Notes under the pieces: generated by a model | What the model saw: only the letters and a program-made list of their open reading frames with translations | Database searches by the model: none | What the model was told of the DNA's origin: nothing | Shown here: positions 58,687-64,000 of the stretch, piece after piece | How positions within the stretch are numbered: position 1 is the stretch's first letter | Layout: each line of letters begins with the position of its first letter | Origin: Armatimonadota bacterium | GTDB taxonomy: Bacteria > Armatimonadota > UBA5829 > DTJY01 | Direction of reading: 5' to 3' | NCBI GenBank assembly: GCA_017993055.1 | Contig: JAGONM010000008.1 | Coordinates: 57,187-121,186, forward strand | Length of the DNA stretch: 64,000 nucleotides | Position numbers and translations under genes: made by a program

Positions 58687-60309
58687 ATGGACACCGAATC
58701 GCTCGACATCAGATACGCCTCGCGCCGAAGCCTCATGACCGACCTCCGGGCCGTCCCGGACGGTTCGCTCGATCTGATCGTGCTCGCTTCCGAGCCGCTG
58801 AGGGACTTCCGCCCCTATCTTGACGAGTGCGTCCGCGCGCTTCGGAAAGGGGGCCTGCTGTTCGTGCAGGGAACCCCGGAGCGGCTGCCGGAAGTCGGGG
58901 TCTACCTCGACGGGCGGCTCCGATTCAGGTTCTGGATCGCCGTGGAATCGGCGACGAGGACATCGTCAGGCGGCCTGCCCTCGGTCCACGCGGGAGTGCT
59001 CCTCTTCGCCAGAGGAGAGACTCTGAACATCCACAAGATGCGCAGCCCGCACAAGGTATGTCGGTCGTGCTGGAAGTCGCTCCGGGATTGGGGCGGCAAG
59101 ACCCAGCTCATGCACCCGGAGGGCACGGTGGTCTCCGACATCTGGAAGGACCTTCCCCGGGCGGACAACTACTCCGGTCTCTCCCAGCCGGTTCTCGACG
59201 AGATTCTCCGCCTGGTTGACTTCCCCGGGCCGACGATTCGAGGGCTGGTCTACCGGGGCGGCGAGCCGCATCGCCCCGAGCCGATCCCGGTCCGCGAGCC
59301 GGGCGACCTCCTATCGAACCCGATTCCCGGCGCGATGCTCGATGTCGTCCACCAGGACGACGCGGTGGAGGTCCTGCGCCGATACCCGGACAACTCCATT
59401 GATCTCGCCTTCGCCGACCCGCCGTACAACATCAACAAGGAATATGGAGTCCACGACGACGACTGGGACTCGCGGAGATACCTCACCTGGTGCGAGCAGT
59501 GGCTCTCGGAGTACGCGCGCGTCCTGAAACCGACGGGATCGCTGTACGTGCTCAACCTCCCGCGCTGGGCGATGCATCACGCCGCGTTCCTCAATCGGAA
59601 GCTGAGCTTCCGGAACTGGATAGTCTGGGACGCCCGATCCGACCCGCGAGGCAAGCTTATCCCATCGCACTACAGCCTGCTGTTCTATACGAAGCGCCCA
59701 ACCGGGTTCACGTTCAACTACGATGCCGTGAGAACCCTCGACGAGCGCAACTACTGCCTGCGGGCGTCGTGCGTCACGAGGCGCAAGGCATCAGGCGACG
59801 ACGAGAAGGAAGACCTTACGGACATCTGGTGGGATATCCACCGGATCAGGCACAGGCGCGATAGGGACTATCACCCGTGTCAGCTCCCGGACGCCCTGCT
59901 CGAACGGATCATCCGGCTCTCATCAAACGAGGGCGACATCGTGCTCGACGCCCTCTGCGGGACCGGCACGACTCCCGTGATCGCCGCGACGCTGAACCGC
60001 CGATACGTGGGTATTGACCTTGATCCGGGATACGTCGAGATCTCGCGCCGCAAGCTGGAGGTGGTCGAGAACGCCGGGGCGCTGGTTCGCGACTCGATAT
60101 CCAGGCCGAGGCGGCGGTTCACGAAGAAGGAGTTGCAGATGGAGCTGTGCGCGCTGGCGGACTCCCTGGGGCGCGTCCCGGAGCCGGAGGACGTGGAGAG
60201 GATGTCACGCTACGATCTCGACGCGTTCCTCTCGGTGTTCCCGACCTGGGGCAAGGCGGTGCAGGCGGCCAGGCTCCGGATAGCCTCCGAGACCGATCGA
60301 GCGAGGTGA
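58687..60309 (+). CDS. Internally duplicated N4/N6 DNA methyltransferase with inactive first half
   Basis: The 540-aa product has a complete beta-type (CcrM-like order) methyltransferase in its second half. The catalytic DPPYN is at residues 244-248 (LAFADPPYNINKEYG) and the SAM motif LDALCGTGTTP is near residue 420. The first half (about 1-215) repeats the same plan (SLDLIVLASEPLRDF, LRKGGLLFVQGTPERL, VSDIWKDLPRADNYS) but has ASEP instead of DPPY and no SAM motif. HKVCRSCWKSL is a possible zinc knuckle. The last 60 residues (LADSLGRVPEPEDVERMSRY, FPTWGKAVQAARL) resemble an HNH-associated DNA-binding repeat. No restriction enzyme is adjacent, so it is probably an orphan methylase. Confidence 0.8.
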   Translation: MDTESLDIRYASRRSLMTDLRAVPDGSLDLIVLASEPLRDFRPYLDECVRALRKGGLLFVQGTPERLPEVGVYLDGRLRFRFWIAVESATRTSSGGLPSVHAGVLLFARGETLNIHKMRSPHKVCRSCWKSLRDWGGKTQLMHPEGTVVSDIWKDLPRADNYSGLSQPVLDEILRLVDFPGPTIRGLVYRGGEPHRPEPIPVREPGDLLSNPIPGAMLDVVHQDDAVEVLRRYPDNSIDLAFADPPYNINKEYGVHDDDWDSRRYLTWCEQWLSEYARVLKPTGSLYVLNLPRWAMHHAAFLNRKLSFRNWIVWDARSDPRGKLIPSHYSLLFYTKRPTGFTFNYDAVRTLDERNYCLRASCVTRRKASGDDEKEDLTDIWWDIHRIRHRRDRDYHPCQLPDALLERIIRLSSNEGDIVLDALCGTGTTPVIAATLNRRYVGIDLDPGYVEISRRKLEVVENAGALVRDSISRPRRRFTKKELQMELCALADSLGRVPEPEDVERMSRYDLDAFLSVFPTWGKAVQAARLRIASETDRAR

Positions 60310-60399
60310 CCTGCGCGGACGCACGAGGGTTCCGGCAGGGATATGCCGCATACTGAAGAAACCAAGCTGAGACATCAGCCCTGGAAGGGGTAACGTCGA

Positions 60400-61494
60400 A
60401 TGGACAATTCTCAAATGATAGGCAGGCCTGTGTCGGAACTCGACACGCCCGCCCTGCTGCTCGACATTGACGCCCTCACGGCCAACATCGAAACGATGGC
60501 GGCGTTCTTCGCGGGCAGGCCGAGCGGTCTGCGGCCGCACTTCAAGAGCCATAAGTGCACCGCCATCGCGCGAATGCAGATGGACGCAGGCGCGGTCGGC
60601 ATCACGTGCGCGAAGCTGGGGGAAGCCGAGGTCGTCGCCGACGCCGGGATATCCGACATCCTGATCGCCAACCAGATCGTCGGCGAGCAGAAGATCGCCC
60701 GCCTCGTCGAACTCGCTAAGCGCGCCAGGCCCATGGTGGCGGTTGATGCGGAGTCCAACATCCGCGAGCTCTCGCAGGCCGCGTCAGACGCGGGCATCAC
60801 CATCCGCGTGCTCGTCGAGGTAGACATCGGCCTGAACCGCTGCGGCGTCGCGCCCGGCGAGCCGGCGCTCAGGCTGGCGAGGCTCGTCTCCGATGCGCCC
60901 GGTCTCAGTTTCGATGGCCTTCAGGGCTACGAAGGCCATCTGGTGCTGCTCCGCAACGAAGCCGAGCGCTCGAGCAAGACGCGGGAGGCGCTGCAAGTTC
61001 TCGTGGACACGCGCCGGCTGATCGAAAGCTCCGGCATTCCCGTCGGCATACTGAGCGGCGGCGGCACCGGCACCTACAACGTCACCGGCGGCTTTCCGGG
61101 CATGGATGAGGTCCAGGCCGGCTCCTACGCGACGATGGACTGGTACTACGGCGAGATCCGGCCCGAGTTCCGCCAGGCGCTCTCGATTCTGACCCTCATC
61201 TGCAGCCGCCCCAAGCCCGGCATGGCCGTGCTCGACGTGGGCGTCAAGGGGATCGGGTACGACTTCGGCCCGCCGCAGGCGAAGTATCCGGCGCACGGCG
61301 AGATCGGGCGGTTCGGCTCCGAGGAACACACGGTCTGGTCGGTCGCCGACGATGCCGCCGCTCTCGGCGACAAGATCGAGATCATCCCCTCTCACGGCTG
61401 CGTCACCTGCAACCTCTACCGCGAGTTCTTCGTCCACCGCGATGGGACTGTGGTAGACGTCTGGCCGATAGAAGGATCCGGTAAGCTGACGTAA
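60400..61494 (+). CDS. DSD1-type PLP-dependent enzyme (D-threonine aldolase / D-serine dehydratase fold)
   Basis: The 364-aa alanine-racemase-fold protein has LRPHFKSHKCTAIARMQMD, whose lysine binds PLP, and ILSGGGTGTYNV. IIPSHGCVTCNLYREFFVH gives the His-x-Cys pair that binds zinc in D-serine dehydratases and metal in D-threonine aldolases. It probably acts on a D-hydroxy-amino acid or a related compound in the cytoplasm. It precedes the rhamnosidase gene by 26 bp and may be cotranscribed with it. Confidence 0.82.
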   Translation: MDNSQMIGRPVSELDTPALLLDIDALTANIETMAAFFAGRPSGLRPHFKSHKCTAIARMQMDAGAVGITCAKLGEAEVVADAGISDILIANQIVGEQKIARLVELAKRARPMVAVDAESNIRELSQAASDAGITIRVLVEVDIGLNRCGVAPGEPALRLARLVSDAPGLSFDGLQGYEGHLVLLRNEAERSSKTREALQVLVDTRRLIESSGIPVGILSGGGTGTYNVTGGFPGMDEVQAGSYATMDWYYGEIRPEFRQALSILTLICSRPKPGMAVLDVGVKGIGYDFGPPQAKYPAHGEIGRFGSEEHTVWSVADDAAALGDKIEIIPSHGCVTCNLYREFFVHRDGTVVDVWPIEGSGKLT

Positions 61495-61520
61495 GACAGC
61501 CATACTTTCGGGAGATGTGA

Positions 61521-64000
61521 ATGCGCCTTACTGTACCTGCCGTACTCGTTCTCATTCTGTCATGCTCGGCCCTCGCCGGTCCGAGTTCTCTCACGCCTGC
61601 CGATCTGCGGTGTGAGAGAATGGCGAATCCTCTCGGAGTCGAGCATCCGCATCTCTCGTGGATCTGCGAGGCGACCGATCGGTCCTCTCGTAGCCTGAGT
61701 CAATCGGCCTTCCAGGTGCACGCCGCATCCTCGGCAGTGGAGTTGCGGAGGAACACCGCCGACCTCTGGGACAGCGGCAAGGTGATCTCCGACGCCGCCG
61801 TCGCGATCCCCTATGACGGCAAGCCTCTCGCATCCCGTCAGCGCGTCTTCTGGAAGGTGCGCGTCTGGGACCGGGACGGCCTGCCCTCAGCATGGAGCGC
61901 GCCCGCCGAGTGGACGACGGGCGTGCTCGACCCGAAGGACTGGCGCGGCGGTTGGATCGCCTCCGACCTCGAACTCCTGCCGCACCAGAGGGAGTTGAAG
62001 GCGTTCTCCGACCCGGGCCGCGTCAACGACTACTGCGGCATACTCTGGGGTCTGGGGCCGAAGATCCGTGAGATGGCGAAGGATGCGCACGAGGCCCCCG
62101 CCGTCTACATGCGCCGGGAGTTCGACGCGCCGAAGAGCATCCGCCGCGCCCTCGCCTGCGTCTCCGGTCTGGGGTGCTTCGAACTGCACGTCAACGGCCG
62201 TTTCGCCGGCCCGAACCTGCTCGATCCGGCGATGTGCGACTACGAGAAGCGGGTGCCTTACGTCGTCCGCGATGTCACCGACGCCCTGAAGCAGGGCCGA
62301 AACGCGATCGGCGTCGTGCTCGGCAACGGGTGGTTCAACCCGGTCAGCCCGCTCTTCCACGGCTACTACCGCGCCGATTTCATTTCGCCGCCCCAACTGC
62401 GGATGGACCTGGAGATCGAGTACACGGACGGCAGCCGCACGATCATCGGCACGGACCGCAAATGGCGGTTCACGACCGACGGCCCGATCCGCTACAACTG
62501 CTTCGCCGGCGGCGAGACGTACGACGCGCGGAAGGAGATGCCCGGCTGGTCCGCGCCCGGTTTCGACGACTCGGCATGGAAGCCGGCCGTATCCGCTCCA
62601 GCCCCCAAGGGCAAGATGTCTGCCCAACTGCTCTACCCGGTTCGCGCGCTGGAGGAGATTCCCGCGGTCAGGGTCGAGAAGGTCAGCGACGACAAGTGGC
62701 GGTTCACCCTCCGGGAGGCAGTCGGTGGTGTGCCCCGACTCACACTGCGCGCGAAGGCCGGGCAGGTCGTCACGATGAGCGTCCTGGGAGGGAGCGGCCA
62801 CACGTTCGGGCGGTACCAGACCGACATCTACACCGCGAGGGGCGGGGGCGAGGAGGTCTACCAGCCGAGCCTGGCCTACCACGGGTTCGGCGCGGTGGAT
62901 GTCTCGGGCCTCGGATACGAGCCGAAAGCGGACGACCTCGTCGGTGTCGTGACCGCGACCGATCTGCCCGCGGTCGGAGGGTTCGTCTGCTCGGACGAGC
63001 GGCTGAACGTACTGCAGGACGTGTTCCGCCGCACCGTCTACAACTACATCATCCAGATTCCGAACGATCCGGTCCGCGAGAAATCGCCGTGGACGCAGGA
63101 TGTGTGGAACCAGTTCCCCGCCGAGTCGTGGTTCTACGACGTCGGCCCGACCTACCGCAAGTGGCAGGGCGATTTCCTCGACGGCCAGTTCCCCGACGGA
63201 TACGTCGCGCCGGTGGTCCCCGGACGGTTCGAGGCGCCGGACATCAACGGCCCGTGGTGGGGCGGGGCCATCCTCTATACGCCGTGGCTCTACTATCAGG
63301 CATACGGCGACGCATCGCTCCTGGCCGAGAGCTACGAGGGGATGAAGAAGCATTTCGCGTACCTTGAGCAGCTTTGCGCGGATGAGAAGGCACGAGCCGC
63401 GTGGCCGAGGCTCGAGGGGCCGACCGGCAAGGATGTCCTGTGGTGGGGCCTCGGCGACTGGCTCTCCGCCGAGAATCCGAGGGCGCGGGTCGTCTTCACC
63501 TCTACCGCCGCACTCGCATGGTTCGCCCGAATTCTCTCGGACACCGCCTCGATACTCGGCCGGGCCGACGACCACGCCCACTTCGAGCGGCGCGCGGACG
63601 AGTGCCGGGAGACCTTGAACCGCACGTTCCTCGATACCGAAACAGGCGTCTATGATGTCAACGGCGGCCAGACCGCCCAATCCCTCCCGCTCGCGCTCGG
63701 CCTCGTTCCGACGGATGTGAAGCCGAAGGTCGAGGAGCGCCTGGCTAAGGCGGTCGAGGCAAGAAACCACGTCGCGTCGGGCTTCGTCGGGACCCCGATC
63801 CTGCTGACGACGCTGTCGGATATCGGCCGCCCGGACCTCGCATGGACGGTCGCCACTCAGCCGGACACCCCTGGCTGGTTCAACATGGTGAGGCAGGGGA
63901 CCTACCAGGAGTCGTGGGACGGTGGCGGCGTCCAGATGCCCTCGCTCGCAGCCCCGATCCATGTCTGGTTCATGGAGGGCCTCGCCGGCATCCGTCCGGA
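61521..64000 (+). CDS. GH78-family alpha-L-rhamnosidase, 3' end outside window
   Basis: The frame is open from ATG 61521 to the window end, over 826 codons. It starts with a signal peptide (TVPAVLVLILSCSALAG). The N-terminal Ig-like domain (RCERMANPLGVEHPHLSWIC) follows, then LDPAMCDYEKRVPYVVRDVT with GNAIGVVLGNGWF-like LGNGWFNP, and a helical barrel with QIPNDPVREKSPWTQDVWNQ, which carries the catalytic acid region of GH78. It releases terminal L-rhamnose from plant or bacterial polysaccharides. GGGAGATGTGA precedes the ATG. Confidence 0.85.
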   Translation, partial: MRLTVPAVLVLILSCSALAGPSSLTPADLRCERMANPLGVEHPHLSWICEATDRSSRSLSQSAFQVHAASSAVELRRNTADLWDSGKVISDAAVAIPYDGKPLASRQRVFWKVRVWDRDGLPSAWSAPAEWTTGVLDPKDWRGGWIASDLELLPHQRELKAFSDPGRVNDYCGILWGLGPKIREMAKDAHEAPAVYMRREFDAPKSIRRALACVSGLGCFELHVNGRFAGPNLLDPAMCDYEKRVPYVVRDVTDALKQGRNAIGVVLGNGWFNPVSPLFHGYYRADFISPPQLRMDLEIEYTDGSRTIIGTDRKWRFTTDGPIRYNCFAGGETYDARKEMPGWSAPGFDDSAWKPAVSAPAPKGKMSAQLLYPVRALEEIPAVRVEKVSDDKWRFTLREAVGGVPRLTLRAKAGQVVTMSVLGGSGHTFGRYQTDIYTARGGGEEVYQPSLAYHGFGAVDVSGLGYEPKADDLVGVVTATDLPAVGGFVCSDERLNVLQDVFRRTVYNYIIQIPNDPVREKSPWTQDVWNQFPAESWFYDVGPTYRKWQGDFLDGQFPDGYVAPVVPGRFEAPDINGPWWGGAILYTPWLYYQAYGDASLLAESYEGMKKHFAYLEQLCADEKARAAWPRLEGPTGKDVLWWGLGDWLSAENPRARVVFTSTAALAWFARILSDTASILGRADDHAHFERRADECRETLNRTFLDTETGVYDVNGGQTAQSLPLALGLVPTDVKPKVEERLAKAVEARNHVASGFVGTPILLTTLSDIGRPDLAWTVATQPDTPGWFNMVRQGTYQESWDGGGVQMPSLAAPIHVWFMEGLAGIRP

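Noticed and set aside
61887..63962. Long minus-strand open frame over the rhamnosidase gene
   Set aside because: It is antisense to a clearly GH78 product, has no recognisable domain and reflects the high GC content.

Overview
The window is a GC-rich bacterial chromosome segment with densely packed genes on both strands. It carries an intact core block in the order rpsB-tsf-pyrH-frr-uppS-dxr-rseP-ispG, as in many Terrabacteria, with RNase P RNA further on. Around this block sit many carbohydrate-active genes: GH20, GH95, GH78, GH123/DUF4091-like, GH16-like, GHL6 and two GHL10-type proteins. There are also a LacI-type regulator, a URO-D-like protein, a ceramidase-like hydrolase and sugar-type ABC transport genes. 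This mix fits an Armatimonadota-like, polysaccharide-degrading heterotroph. That assignment is an inference from gene content; no rRNA is present to test it. Many sigma-70-type promoters (TTGACA-like, 16-18 bp, TATAAT-like) can be read directly.

0-8.1 kb (minus strand): two small sigma-factor-like genes, the first cut by the window edge; a secreted PQQ-type beta-propeller with a Pro/Gly-rich linker; a small zinc-ribbon protein; a YprB-type exonuclease; a lacI/URO-D pair; and dprA. 8.1-22.9 kb: a GHL10-type protein, a GH20 hexosaminidase, then a three-gene exported cluster under a strong promoter (GHL10-type protein, unrecognised Cys-rich protein, beta-propeller). A DUF4091/GH123-like protein, two tandem membrane glycosyltransferases and a GH16-like protein follow. 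22.9-30.3 kb (minus): a likely seven-gene operon with a DegT/DnrJ aminotransferase, two amidohydrolase-fold proteins (one lacking metal ligands), a solute-binding protein, two permeases and a ceramidase-like hydrolase. No transporter ATPase is encoded there.

30.4-37.6 kb (plus): translation and isoprenoid/envelope genes. They are followed by an acetyltransferase, a toxin-antitoxin pair and a metallophosphoesterase (to 39.3 kb). 39.4-50.1 kb: GH95 with a DUF5696-like protein, an orphan SagB-type nitroreductase, an FG-GAP-like secreted protein, a GHL6 protein, a polysaccharide deacetylase and an M24-fold protein without its metal-binding aspartates. 50.2-56.1 kb: a DUF4143 ATPase, ADP-ribosylglycohydrolase, rnpB (minus), a cytidylate-kinase-like gene, and a three-gene operon in which each product carries the same DUF3887-like domain (ArsR regulator, lipoprotein, alpha/beta hydrolase). 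56.1-64 kb: an MrfA/Hrq1-type helicase, a DNA methyltransferase that looks internally duplicated with a dead first half, a DSD1-type PLP enzyme and the start of a GH78 rhamnosidase.

The points most worth a second look are the DUF3887 trio, the duplicated methyltransferase, short 7- and 9-bp-period repeats that have entered conserved genes in frame, the exported cluster at 11.9-15.8 kb, and pairs of active and apparently dead enzymes.
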